Positions 1 to 14,598 of a stretch of DNA of 64,000 nt are shown here, one piece after another. Under the pieces are notes generated by a model that did not search any database, was not told the DNA's origin, and saw only the letters and a list, made by a program, of their open reading frames with translations. The DNA lies in NCBI RefSeq assembly GCF_021917145.1, contig NC_061065.1, forward strand, positions 12,988,394-13,052,393. Reading direction: 5' to 3'. Origin of the DNA: Hypomesus transpacificus. Taxonomy: Eukaryota; Chordata; Actinopteri; Osmeriformes; Osmeridae. Position 1 is the stretch's first letter, and each line of letters starts with the position of its first letter. The position numbers and the translations under genes are program-made.

Positions 1-3000
1 TTGAAAGTGATCCAGTGGTGGTTACTTAGAGAAGTACGTTTGTTTGATAAGTAAGTCAGACAGTCAGGCTCTGGAGAAACGTTGTTCAGCCAAGATGTAA
101 CAGAAGTACATGCCTGAAGTTCATGGGAGCACACAAACAGCTGAGCACTGTGGTGTAGGCGGTGAGGATTTTCTGTTTCAGATTTTCACAGAAAGTGGAG
201 GTGGTGAAATACATCAGACAGACTCTGCACTCTGAAAAAAATATTTCAAAACACAAACGAAAAGGAAATAATGTTTTCCACACCTAGATGAACTAAAGTT
301 AAGTGTTGGGGGAAAACATTATCAAGGGTCCTTTAAAACGTGTAAGTCACATGCAGTAAATACTGTCAATGTACCTACTGTCCATGTACACATTGTCTGT
401 GTCTACTGAGCTAGCCAGTTAACTGCGCATCTTAAGCAAAAGTAATATAATTTATTAAATGACATAACTTAATTCATTGACTGCTATTTCTTTAATGTTC
501 AATTACCAGTACTATTCTATCAAAAAAAGCAATCCTTGGCCGATGTTTGTATGTGAGCTCTGCATGTGTTAAATGATGGAACCGAACACCAGTAGGCCTA
601 TAGCATGTTGTGTTTAAATACCTAATTAAGATGACGTGGGGTAAAGTAATTATTTTATGGGAGACAATATCCTTCTGAGATGTCGTTTGGTGTAATGAGT
701 ATTCTTTTTCCATTTGGTCTCCATTTTGGCCTTCATATGGCAATTAACAAAAGCATCTTTGGAAATGAAAAGGAAAGCGTTAGAGAGGCGTTCCACTGTC
801 AGAATTCCACATTCGATTAAACAACAAGAGTCCAGTTGCGTTTAATTACTGAGCTTATGATTTGATCTGCAGTTAAAGTTTTCCTTTGTTGTATAACGAT
901 TTTCATTCGGCCGCACCTTTGCTCTACGAGGTGTAAAGTAACAAACTATGCATTTTTTTAGGGGTATTTTTGATTGTAAACAGTATACCTTGACTTAACT
1001 TGCCATACAACTCCAAACACTTGAATCCTTGTCATCCACATCACTGTAAATGCTACATATGAAGATTGATGACTAAGCTACGAAAGAAATGAAGGGTAAA
1101 GTTACATAAAGACATGGAAACACACTGTGCTTAACATACTGCGAGTTGCTAAAACAACGACCCAATGTCACAACTGTCAGTTGGTGATGTGTTGACAATT
1201 AAATGTTCTGTAGTCATCCTAACCTCTGTCTATTCCTCCAGTCCCTGCAGTGCAGTAACATGTGCCCACTTGAGCTGTAATGGCTACATTGTGATGTGCA
1301 TCCATTTATCTCGTTACAATGTACACCGGAAACATCAAACCCCCTCCCACTATGAAGGGGTTGACTCACTTAGCCATGAACACATGGGAATTGTCATGAT
1401 GTTCCTTTGAAATGGCCTGAAATTACACATTACAAATTACCACAGGATGAGTCAATCAAGCCTTTGTGGGTCATTCAGTTTTTTGGTAGAAATGTATTTT
1501 GTTTTCTGAGGTGCACAATGCTTTTTTGATGCATGGAAAAGACAATTACCTTAATGGCAGTTCCATTGCTGAGTTTGTGCAGATTCTCTAAGAGGAATTT
1601 TTGCAGGCCATTGTTTGGACATGTCTGGCAGCCATCTTGAATACTACATTCCTTATCAAAAGGTTGAATGAGGTTTTTTTTTAAGTGATACCAGCTGGTT
1701 TCATTCAATAGTACAACATCTATGTTTGCTGTAGGTTCAATGTAATCTCCCTACTGTGTCCAGTTTGCTTTCTTACCTCTCATGCATTTAAATTAAGCTG
1801 TAAACTTTGCATCTTTCCCTTTATAATATGACATTGAATGAATTGCTGTGGGGGAAGTGAATGAGAACCTTGAAACCTAATTTGTGGACTCCTATCAAAG
1901 TATTCCTTCAACAGTCCCTAGACTAATCCCTTTTGTCACAAGAATAAATGAAAAGTGTTGAAAAGTACAGCAGGGCTTTTTTTAAAGTGTATCTTGGGTA
2001 AACAGGATATCGATCAGGTTTCTGTCAGTCTGTTCAAAAGCAGTCTCTGATTCCTCTGATGCTTGGACAGAGCCACCTGGGACAACTCAGAGATATTCTC
2101 TTGTGTTTTTCTGATGATTGAAGTCGTGTCTTGATTGAACGGATTCTGTGTTTTCAACTAACCCCCTTAACTTTATGTCTTTACTAGACAGACACAAACT
2201 GTCAGAAAAAAAGAAAGCTAGGGATAAATAAAAGAGTGATACCAAATGTTTTGCTCTTTACGTGTGCACATTATATAAGTGTATGCTCTCCAAAAGGTGT
2301 GTTTCCTCAAAAAAAATTAATCTTCAGCTTTGTCCTTTACTTGTCACTCGGTAAGCACTAATTCGAAACACAACTATAATACCAAGTAAATCCAGAGCAT
2401 CAGGAATTAGACTCATCTTTTTTTCAGATTTCCTTGTGCCCCCTTATAGCCAAATGTTAAGAGTTTGTAGATCAAAAATATGCTGTTAACCTTGGAGGAC
2501 GTTTGACGCTTCCGCCGTACCACTGAGCACTGATCTTCCAGTCCTGCCATTTGATTCATCCCTTGTTAATGGCCCCACTCCAAAACCCCACACCCGAACG
2601 TCGACATTTCAAAAGCCCCACCGCATAAACAGATTATAAAACGGAAGAAGCCATTAACAAATAAAAGGAGATGCTTCTCTCTGTGGCATCAATGAAAGCT
2701 GGACTCACAGTGGGTTTGAGTCATGTGAGTGTCGGTCTTATCCTGTGTCATTGTCAGAAGGGACTCTCATGACAAACTGCAGGGGGGCCTTGAAGTTCTG
2801 AAGCACACACACGCACTTATCCAGTGGTGGAGTCTTCATTGAGACCTTTGTTGGATTTAGTTTCGGGCTCCAATCGTCCATTATACAGATCATTCCATAC
2901 TTCTTTTTTTGACCTTCTAAGGAAAGGAGTGAAGTATTTGATTCAAATCCACTGACATTGGATGAAGTGACTTTTAGAGTGATGTCATAAACCAAAAACA

Positions 3001-6000
3001 GGGCTCTTGCATCGTGGTCTCCGGTCTGACTGGGATAGTTCAACTCTCCACACAAACAGCGCCATCCTAACAAAGCTTATGGCTACTGTTGTGCACCATA
3101 ATCAGGAGTTGCTCGCAGTTACACATCATGTTCAGATGCCGATTTGTTTGTGTGCCAGGTTGGATCCGCCTCTTGACTGCACCGCCCACACGGGTCAGTG
3201 AACATGGATCAGCCCATTCACATTCGCTGCTCACCAACTGTTTACCCAGTTTTTGGGGGGGTATTACAGTTTATCTGGGAAGAAACTGTTGCAGTATTTC
3301 ATGCCAGAAAAAAAGTTGTCATTCGAAATACCATTGATGCCAACGGCAATGGAGCTTTGTCATTCAACGGCTTTTATTGGTGACTGCTCTATGAGCTCTC
3401 TCAGTGGCTGTCTCCCAAAGTTGTTGACATAATAAGCAACAGGTTTACAATTGCCTCAAGGGGAACTTGGTGGATGCTAAATGTTGAAGTTCTGTCAGTC
3501 ATTGCCAGTGCGCTTTAATATTATTCCACCATTTTGTAGCCATCTGTTATCTCTTTAATACAGTTTCAGTCACCTCAACCCCATGAAAAATGAAAAGCCT
3601 GTCTGATACATGACACTTTGTGCCATATACATTATTGTTCACAAGCACCATCTGCCACACAAAATCAATTTAGAACTGTCTTGCAATATATCAGGCTTTC
3701 ACTCCGCCACAAATGTGGTCTAGTTTGTCTGGTTTCTCTGAGGATTTCACATCTGCTTCTTGGAACTAATCAGTAATAGGGTGACTTCAATTGTAATGGA
3801 TGTTTCAAAGCAGTGTAGTGCTCTGCATTGAGAAGAAAATGAATTATGGATAGAAGTTTCCACTGAAGAAGAAGTCGGCTGTGTTTTTTTAAGACATGGC
3901 ACCACCTTTCATGATACAATGAGTGACTAAGTGACTATCTCCCCCTACTGGGATACTTTAGTATGTCACTAATTAGAGATGATGTATGGTACTACTCATA
4001 TACACTCATATTACATCTGGACAAAATGTCAACCTTCTGGACGAGGCCATTAATTTGATACTATGTCTGGACAAAATGTCAGCCTTCTACACATTGGCCA
4101 TTTATTTGATGTTATACCTGGACAAAAAATATAAACCTTATTGACAGTTATTCTGGTGAGACGTTGAGCTGGTAAATGCAAGGTCAGAGGTTCATATACA
4201 CATCGCATGCAAAAAAATTGAATTTGGATGGGTGTTACTGCTTTTATAATTCCTTTGTCGGAAGTTAAGTTTAATCCTCTAATAATATGTCAATGTTGAA
4301 ATATTCTGCAATTTTGAGGAGGAATCCACCATTGTTGCTTGCAGCTATATTTGTTGTTGTTTGTATAGTTATGCAGTCTCCCTCTTTATCGTAAGCTGCT
4401 TTTAGATTCCAAATGCTGCTTGCTGCCACTGGGCCAGTCCCCCTTGAAAAAAGCTTTGTATTATCTTGCATCAACAAAGGTAAAAGAGGCTATTTGATAT
4501 TATAAACTAGATATAATATTAATATTATAAACTTCAATACAATGTTCATTTCCATACACAGTGTAGTTGGTCAACGTTATCATGTGTGAAAAAATCCCTG
4601 CACAATTCTAGTACAACCACCAATTGGGACTTTTCCCACTCTTTGCATTTCAATCCAGATTAAGTAACTAATGTGAATGTTGTGAAAATATCTTAATATT
4701 GAAAGATGGTAAGACTGTTGACTTTCCCACACTTGGGCACATTCTTCTAAATAATTAACCCATAAAGATGAGGTCAACATTCCACTTAGCAATGTCACAT
4801 GAATCTGCCTTTCTTGATCACATCTGTGTGACCATAAATCACTCTTTGCTGTGGTTATGCTTCAGGGTGAGAACCACACCTTCGAATGTGCATTTACTGT
4901 AAAGGGTGTGGATAGTACCGGTTAACCCTGACAAAGGGGTCTGTTTTGTCAACATCCAAAACTGTATGGCCTAGTTAGTAGCACGGAATCTTCCAGTTTG
5001 TCTTCCAGATCAAAGTGAACCCTCCATGCCAGGAATGATAATAAAACTAAAGGGTTGTAAAACTCAGTCAGTCACTTTGTTTCTTTCTCTTTCTTGGATG
5101 ATTTACGATTGGTGAATTATTAGCCTGTGTCATCTTAACCCTACATCCCAGGACTCGCTCAGCTAGTGCAGCCACTTGACATAAATAGGACAAATGGTTC
5201 CCAAATTAACAGCAGACACTACCAATGCCCAAAGAAATGCAAACCCACTTTCTAGGCCTAGTTCTGGGACACTAGACTTTAAATGCAAATAGAACCTACT
5301 TTTTTCTTTTAGGTTGTGCAAGAGTTTCAAAGGTAATTACAAGTCATGGAGAACCCCAGTCCTTAACAATGAGGTTGGAAGAAAATGAATAGCCATCATA
5401 AACATGGGTTGCACTCAAAGCTGTACTCAGTCTGGAAGTTTCAATCTGTCAGAATAGTGGCCATGTTGACTTCTGTCACCAGAGAGCCAAAAAGTATCTG
5501 CCTAGTGTCATGATGTCCATCCTTGTGGCCATTCCCATTTACCACAGAAAGGTTTGAGACAGAAAACGTACTTCTAGTGTTGCTAGACATTACATTGAGT
5601 CAGTCTTATGTTTTGTTTTCATATGACTGTTAGCCTTTACTATTAGTAAGACCTCAGACATTCTGAATATCTTACAGTTTAAGAGAATGTGATGTCATTT
5701 TGAATGGTGTTAAGGTACAACAAGCATAACGGATCTGGGACCCAAAATAGGCATGTCAGTGGTCATTGGGAGTAAGGGTCTGAGCGGGTTGACAGGTGTG
5801 TGACAGTCCCCTCCTCACAGGAAGTGCTGAGCACGTCTGAAAACAATGAACGCCTTCAAGGCTGCGCACATCTGTGATAGTTAAATCACCAGCATACGGC
5901 AGTCCATCCAACACAGTACTGCTGATGAGCGAAATGTACACTGTGCTGTGAGCGTGAACGTGTTTTACATGTGTTTTATAGACGTTGTTCTATGTAAGCA

Positions 6001-6666
6001 TTCAATACTGTTTGACAACATTCTGACAACGTTTCCGATGTATCTGCTCTGACATTTGGGTGTGTCAGCTTATGTTGGCACGCTGATGATATGATGCGCC
6101 TTATGGACCATGAAAACATTTCATGTCATTACCATGATCATTCACCATTCTTCATTTACTCGGTTTAAGTTCAAACGTTTGGGAAACTTTCTGACCTCTT
6201 CCTGATATAGTTAGATATTTGAGATGTTCCGTTATCCCTCCTATACATAAATGTATGAGATAGCTCCATAAGATGTTTTTTGGGGGCATTTGTATTCATA
6301 AGCGTGGCTACAGTATCATTTTTCACTATGGACCACCCCCTGTGCTGCTTCCAAATGTATGCACATTTTTTAACTTAGACGTGTATATCAAGCTTCCGAT
6401 CTACATATATATGATGATTTACTTATGAATACTAAAGAAGAAAGTAGAAAAAAGTTTAGAAAAGAAGATTGGATCTAGAAAGTTGTATTGTGTATGTCTG
6501 CAAGTAAAAAGTGATCAAGCGGGCTACCCCACCTCATACATGAGATTATGTGGCCCTCTTGTGGTCGCTGCTCATTATTTCAGTTTGAAGGAAGTAAATC
6601 AGTGAAGACTAAACTTAAACTTTAAACTGGGATGATGTTTACGGTTTAATAGAAAGCTATCATTTG

Positions 6667-6833
6667 GGGGGGTTTTCCAGAAAGCAGGTTATGTGACATA
6701 CCTGGGTAAGTTAACTCCCCAGCTGACACCAAGCGTAGCAACATTGCCAGTTGGTTGCTGCAACATTGTGAATCAGCTGACGGGTTAACTTTTACCCGGT
6801 TATGTTGCATAACCTGCTTTCTGGAATACCCCC
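6667..6833. mobile_element. short inverted-repeat element (MITE-like), copy 1
   Basis: The two ends are inverted repeats of about 24 bases built on 'ccagaaagcaggttatg'. The left end starts near 6667 and the right end finishes near 6833. No protein is encoded. This is the structure of a non-autonomous DNA transposon. A second, incomplete copy lies 0.7 kb downstream and shares the right-hand flank. Confidence 0.6.
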
Positions 6834-7369
6834 TGATTAGCATTGACCAGTTGTGGACCCATTAACCTGTGCATGGTTTTGCCTATTTGCACATTTACAT
6901 GTGCCTTAATGACCGTATCAAAGCATGGAATATGCATTGAACTGACATGCTTTGGATGTATCCAATCCAAATTATTCTAATTAATAAAAAGCAACTTCCT
7001 GTTCTGGTTAGTGCCACATTTACGTAATAGAAAAAACATGACCCTGTGTGTCTGACCTTGAAATAACCCTGTCACATAACAAAGCTTTTTCAGAGAATGG
7101 CACAGAAACTTTACATTGAGATGACATTAACTATCATGTAATTGCATAGTAATACATTTGGCAGAAACATTGTAGGTACATAAAAATGTCTATGTTATTA
7201 ATGGTTTTAGGGTGTCATGTGTATAGCTAATCACAAAAGTATAAGAAAGCACAATATGGGGAAGGGGTGTAAGTAGGTGAGTACCTCCTCCATTGCAAGT
7301 TTGAAGATGACGTAACTATGTAGAAGTTTCTCTGTAACTACAATGTTGTTTCTGTAATTATTGCCAGAA

Positions 7370-7571
7370 AGTGACATACCCGGGTAAGTTAACTCCCCAG
7401 CTGACACCAAGCGTTGTAGCAACATTGCCAGTAGGTTGCTGCAACATTGTGAATCAGCTGACGGGTTAACTTTTACCCGGTTATGTTGCATAACCTGCTT
7501 TCTGGAATACCCCTCTGATTAGCATTGACCAGTTGTGGACCCATTAACCTGTGCATGGTTTTGCCTATTTT
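7370..7571. repeat. second copy of the 6.67-kb element plus flank
   Basis: The segment repeats 6690-6893 almost base for base, including about 55 bases of non-element flank that starts 'tgattagcattgacc'. The left terminal repeat is truncated: 'caggttat' is missing after 'ccagaaag'. Shared flank means the copy arose by local duplication and not by a second insertion. Confidence 0.65.
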
Positions 7572-8614
7572 TCGTCTGCTAAAATGACTAAATGTAAAGT
7601 TACACAGTAGTCGATGTCAACTTAACATGCAAGTGTGTCCCAAAGGTTTATTAATAGCCTCTGAGCATTGATACATTCTAACAGTCATATTCTTGAGTGC
7701 GTACTTACAGTGTATCTCAATGGTGTTGAACTAGACTATCAAGGGTTACGTCAGCTAGAGTGACAGAGAGAATGTGACGCACGATATTTAACAACAGCCA
7801 TAAATAACAAGTTCAAGTCTTCTAAGAAGTAGATGTTGCACAGTAAATGTTTATATTGGTTTTAATAATATTTATACACTTAGAACAAGCTTTTGCTTCT
7901 GGCTATCATCTGTCATTTGTCACTTATGAAAAGCTAGGATGGTGGGATGTTTGTGTGTGAGTGTATGTGTCCGTGTTTGTGCCTGTGGGACAGAGTGTGT
8001 GGGCAGTTTGTCCAAGTGCCATAGTTAACCACACGGTCTTTCTTGCTGTACAACTACTACTCTAGGAGTCTGTTTGCATTCACATCTTTGCTTTCTGATT
8101 GACATTTTATGGATGTTTGTGTTTCAACATTACTTTAAGGTAAGCTTTCCATGCACAGTAGATAACCATGGCTACCACTGTCAACTCTCAGAATAAGCAA
8201 CATCTATTTCCATAAGATCATTTGTTAACTGTTCTCTCATGTTCTCTCATCTCTCGTATTTATGTTAACAAATAATCATTATATCTGAACCCGTTCATAA
8301 GACCTGTAAACTTGTGTTTAGTTAAAGTGGAGTGCTATAGTCCAATTGTAACTACAAATAAATATATCTACAGTGTGAAAATTGGACACAGGCCAACCAT
8401 TTTATATATAGGTAAAGGTATTATGCATAAGCAATTGTTTTGATTAAATTCTGAGAGGGTTTGACAAAATGTTCACCGAAATTTAATTGTTGAAAGGATT
8501 GTGTGACTTTTGTGTGATCTGTATTGTTATTATTGCTTTATGAAACCCCTCTGAATGTGTTTGAGTGGAATAGCAGTGCTGTTAACCCTAAACCAACCTA
8601 ACTGGATTTTTTGA

Positions 8615-9592
8615 ATGCCTAGGAAAGAACTGAGAAGCAGAAAGAGCAGTAACATGAACACGTTGCTCTTCTGCTTCCCCCAAAGAATCCTGGTCAGTGT
8701 GTGCATGTCCATGGTTACGGATACAGTGGCTCTGGGACAGCCACCCAGGAATGGAGAGAGTGGCCAACAACTGCACAGTTCTGAAAGCCCCTTTTTAGAG
8801 GAAGCAAAGACACAGATGGTGAGAAACAACTGTATTTATTGAATGATATGTTTTTGCTCAGTATAGTTGTATAGATTGTTTGTTGTAGAGATTGCTTTAT
8901 TGGGATACCTCAGTGCCTCAAACGTTATGGGTTTCTTTATCTCCCAAAGGTGGAGATCAGTAGGCCAACATTTGAGTTACCACACTCTATACTAAGGAGA
9001 AGTCCAAGTCAATGTAGCACAGACCTGGGAACCATGCACACACGAAGGGTCCATTTCCAAGATCCTGAAGTCACTGTGCATGGTAAACAACATTCCTAAA
9101 TAGAAAGACATGCTTTTTTACCCAAGATGCAGCATATTCTTTGTTTTCAATTGAGTGTGTGTGTGTGTGTTTTTGTGTGTGTGTGTGTTTGTAACTGAAT
9201 TAGAATGACGAAGATAATGATGATTAGAATTGTGCCTGCTCATTTCCCTTCTGTTCTCATAGAAGGCTCCACTAGACAACTTAAATACCAAATAAGGTCT
9301 TCTAAATGACAAAAATGTAAAAGCAAATGTAGCACAGCTCTCTGCAAAGTGTGCCAAGTTTGAATTCATTTGAATCATCATTAGTCGTACACGATTGTTT
9401 CTAAAACAGAACCCCTTTGTCTCTCTCTCTCCAGAGTTTTACAGTCCAAGCAGCAGTCCTTTTGTGCCTCTGCTCAGTTACACAGTCTTACTACTGTCTG
9501 CGCTGGCAGTGTTGTTGTTTATGTACCAGAGGACCGGGCACCTTGGAGTGGACTGGGCGCTGCTATGGAGACTCCCTGGCGGCTTCACCTAA
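8615..9592 (+). CDS. nrac: NRAC/C14orf180-like small membrane protein
   Basis: Three exons join in frame at 8615-8818, 8950-9082 and 9435-9592 with GT-AG introns, giving about 164 residues; human NRAC is about 160. The first two thirds are hydrophilic and include a basic 'HTRRVHFQDPEVTVH' stretch. The last exon encodes one strongly hydrophobic helix, roughly residues 120-142, followed by a short tail ending 'RLPGGFT'. This suits a single-pass membrane protein with the C-terminus close to the bilayer. The naming rests on size, topology and position beside tmem179, as in mammals, where NRAC is a membrane protein of adipose tissue and heart; I did not match the sequence residue by residue. The ATG at 8615 was chosen because it opens the first frame that splices on; further 5-prime exons are possible. 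Confidence 0.6.
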
Positions 9593-9706
9593 AGCAACTG
9601 CATTACACATAAGGAATGTTGAGTAGAATGTAAACAATGTTTGACATGTGCGGTTAGTTTTAACCTTGAAAGTACAAATTATTAAATTATGTATCTCATT
9701 TGAATA

Positions 9707-9762
9707 CAATATATACATATATATATGTATATATATATATACATATATATACAGTATATATC
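9707..9762. repeat. AT microsatellite
   Basis: A (TA)n-rich tract with several self-complementary runs, in the 3-prime region of the NRAC-like gene. Confidence 0.8.
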
Positions 9763-9867
9763 ACTTATGTATCAATGTAAACTATATATTTTTATGAGTG
9801 GCCACACCTTAAAAATAGTTTTGCGCAGATAGGTAGAGAAGACCTTTGTATTTCGTTTTTATTTTGA

Positions 9868-9912
9868 AATAAATGGCACACAACCAAAGTTCATGAAACA
9901 TATTCTAATAAA
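9868..9912 (+). terminator. polyadenylation signals of the NRAC-like gene
   Basis: Two AATAAA hexamers, at 9868 and 9907, about 280-320 bases after the stop codon. They are the first good signals downstream and fit a short 3-prime UTR. Confidence 0.5.
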
Positions 9913-9919
9913 GTTGACA

Positions 9920-11034
9920 AAGCACCACAGAGCATCAGATATCCTCAAAAGAATGGCTGTTTTATGTTTTCCAAGTTCTGTTCAGGAGATTACTTAGTTC
10001 ATGGTGCAGCTTGTGTCTACAGTCTTAAAAACAATACTAACATGTCACAACATTGTAAATGTATTGCATGATGTATTGTAAGAGCAAAACAAACTAAAAG
10101 AACCATTTTCAAGATGTCTTATCTTGTGAAAGAGAATCCAATTCTCAAAGTACAATTTCAGTATAGTGTATTAAGGGGATGGTGTTGTGGCACAATTCAT
10201 GATACTCCATAATAAAATCCTAGAGTATGAGGATAAGGATTATCTACTGTATCTATGGTTATTTGAGGGCTGCATTCAAATGATTTTGTTCCAATTATAA
10301 TTTTTTTTCCTTAATAAAAATGTTCAAGGGCTTTCCTGAAACATATTTCCCCTTTATCACAGTTGTAGGCTAGAAAATATGTTCTCAAACAATGCAATTA
10401 TTGTTTTCCAAATTGTTATAAATGTCAAAATAAGCATTACTTTAGAGAGGGCAGTCTAAAAATACACCATACTGATAACTGGGCTTCTTGTCTCAGGATA
10501 AAACATTTCAAATTTGAACAACAATTACTTTCCATTAAAACAAAAAGAATAGCTTGAATTGCAATGTGCATGAAATATTTCAACCAGGTGGTGCTCTCAA
10601 CAGTGCCTTTCCTTTATAACAAATACTTGTTTGTTTCTTTGTACTTGAGTGCGTCCCCTGGGGAATTCATAAATCTTTGAGTGCTGAGAAACCGGACTGG
10701 ATTACCTTGACGTGCTGCATTAGTTGGGCCGAAATAGAAAAGCACCAGAGATAAACAATTAGTCATGATAAACATGTTAAAACATAACAGAAAACTTAAG
10801 CTGACAATTATTTTGCTACTGCGATAACAATTAAATATGTTATTTTACTTTTGAAAGTAATGTTATTTTGTGAGATGTGGGACCGTAAATTATCTTGGGG
10901 AACTATTTATTTGTATTATGTTGTTTTGTTCTGGATGGAAGAACAGCATTGGGAGAGCTTTTTTGTGTAAATGTGTGTATAATCAATGTCTAATAGAAGA
11001 TTAGCCTTTCTTCCTGGTCCAAGGTGTATTAATG
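9920..11034. other. AT-rich region between convergent genes
   Basis: Non-coding. It lies between the 3-prime ends of the NRAC-like gene (plus) and tmem179 (minus) and probably contains the 3-prime UTR of tmem179. Reverse-strand AATAAA-type signals occur, for example TTTATT near 10907, but none stands out. Confidence 0.5.
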
Positions 11035-12621
<1,587 letters not shown>

Positions 12622-14598
12622 TGCTCCTCTCCTCAGCTGCCATAGGATACTGCGATTGCATTGCGCAGTGCCAGAGATACGAGGCTGAAAACGTCCTTGT
12701 GCAACGTACAGAATGTATTTTATGCAGGGCAGCGTCAAGAATTACAGAGAACACAACCTTTTAAAGCTTCCTAATTTTTAACATCTGAAATGATTGTTGA
12801 ACATTACGCAATACCAATGCGGGTTAATCTGGTTGTATGGATGCTTTTTCACACAAAAAATAATAAACGTTTTCAACCTATTACTTTACTCAAGCTATTG
12901 CGTCTTCCCTAATTACTGACGGCATGGCATTTTAAAGATTAATTAATGGGCCATTTCTCACACTACCAAAGGTTCCAGACAGGTATTCACTAAATTGTTT
13001 ACTTATTACTGTAAAGCCCAACATAAAGATGGCAGCAAGGGTTAACGTTGTTGTCTTAACACTTTCAATACAACGATAAACCTCCAAACCTTGGAGTGAA
13101 CCTGTGATTTGGCAACCAAATTTGTGATTTTATAATCACCAAGTCAAGCATATTCGGTCACACTTTGGTTTGGAAGCCAATCCAGTCCAATGACTCCTTC
13201 AACCTCATTGACCCACTGGCAGTAGAGAGCCGCTTGATATTTTGAGAGGGGCCTGGAAAGTACAATCAGTCAAAGGCCATCCAGAGTTTACATCAGCATT
13301 TGCTGAAGGCCAACAAGGACTGTTGCCATCTTGCGTTCATTATTTAAGTAGAAACTCAAGTACTTAAAGTACTGTAGATACTCTAGGTCATGCTACTAGT
13401 GCTATTTCTCAGTGAATACCCTGTAGAAATATACTTTAAGTGTATAAACAGCAGGGTGTATAATTTTGCAGAGATTACAAATGATCAACAACATTTTTTA
13501 TTATTTGATTGATGTGAAGGAAACCTGGCTCGTGCCACAGTGTACGCATGTTGATTGAACCAGGTGGTTAGAAGCAAGGATTCTTTAGCTTACGGGGTTT
13601 ACAAATGATAAGGGGATTACGAGTTTACTGGACGATGGTGGGGCAGGGGGAAGGATTGTAAAGAGGAGCCACTCAACCCTTAGCTCCTCCTTGTTGACAC
13701 GGTTCACAATGCTCTTGCCGATACCTTTCGCTGAAGATGACTTTTGGAATAAGGGAACATCAAAGTTTTCCATCGACAATAAGATCTTCTAAGTGCCTTA
13801 TACCGAACATTTGAAAGCATCACAGGTAAGACTACAGTACAATGTTGAAGAAGGAGTTGTTTATCTTGTCATCCTTTCCACAACAGCTGCCTTGTCTGGA
13901 AACGATTTTTAAGATCTGACAGATCTTGTACTGAGGAAGATTGAGGAGGATTGCCTTCAATTTCGTTGTACAGTGTACAATGACAATAAAGATACTCTAT
14001 TAATGTGTGCAGTACAAAACAGAACTGTAACTTTTGTCAACTGACGTGATCACTGAAATACATATAGTTAAATAGTGAAATCATGTTGTTTTGTACAAAT
14101 AAGGAAATTACACATAATAGCCTGAATTTATATGTAAAGTAGCTAGAAACAGACTTTGAAAACATATAGTATCTCAGGATTTGTCAGTTATATATGACCT
14201 ATATCAATGATTGTTGTTGTTTGAATGATTAAATTAGCTAAATGGTTGCAGTCCTTCAGTGCTGTAAACAGGCCATGTTAATATAATTAGGACTACTAGT
14301 GGAAACTGTGATAACCTTGTCCTTGTTTCTCCTTGTTTCTTACAGGGGCTGAACTCCAACATGGTTAAGGACACTACCCAGGAGTACCAAAATACATCAG
14401 CTAAGCTGCTTATGAAGTCTTCCAGAAAATAGCCTTTTCTTCTTTGTCTGTCTAACTGTCTATCCTTCGTCCATAACTCTTACCCTTTAGACATTCACCT
14501 CCGCCCTAACCTCCTTACCCCTAACCTCACACTGAACTTTCAGAATCACATCTCTGGATGAGAAAGGAAGACACCACAAATAAAAACAACCAGACAAA
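12622..14598. other. intergenic region between divergent tmem179 and the peripherin gene
   Basis: No coding exon seen. It must contain both promoters. The segment after 'ccttgtttcttacag' at 14345 looks like the last non-coding exon part of the peripherin gene (an acceptor, then about 250 bases of leader to the ATG at 14599). Confidence 0.5.

Larger units (their letters stand above)
1..8614. other. non-coding stretch with no supported gene
   Basis: I see no convincing exon chain here on either strand. The longest open frames (for example 2738-3073 on the minus strand and 3007-3383 on the plus strand) overlap one another, lack recognisable domains and are not joined by good splice sites. There is a local tandem duplication at about 4017-4130, with a unit of roughly 60 bases sharing 'ctggacaaaatgtca', and the paired inverted-repeat elements at 6.67 and 7.37 kb listed separately. 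The 3-prime part may contain upstream non-coding exons of the NRAC-like gene, but nothing shows them. Confidence 0.5.

Noticed and set aside
2738-3073. 111-codon minus-strand frame
   Set aside because: No domain, no convincing splice partner and overlapping open frames on the plus strand; not enough to call a gene.
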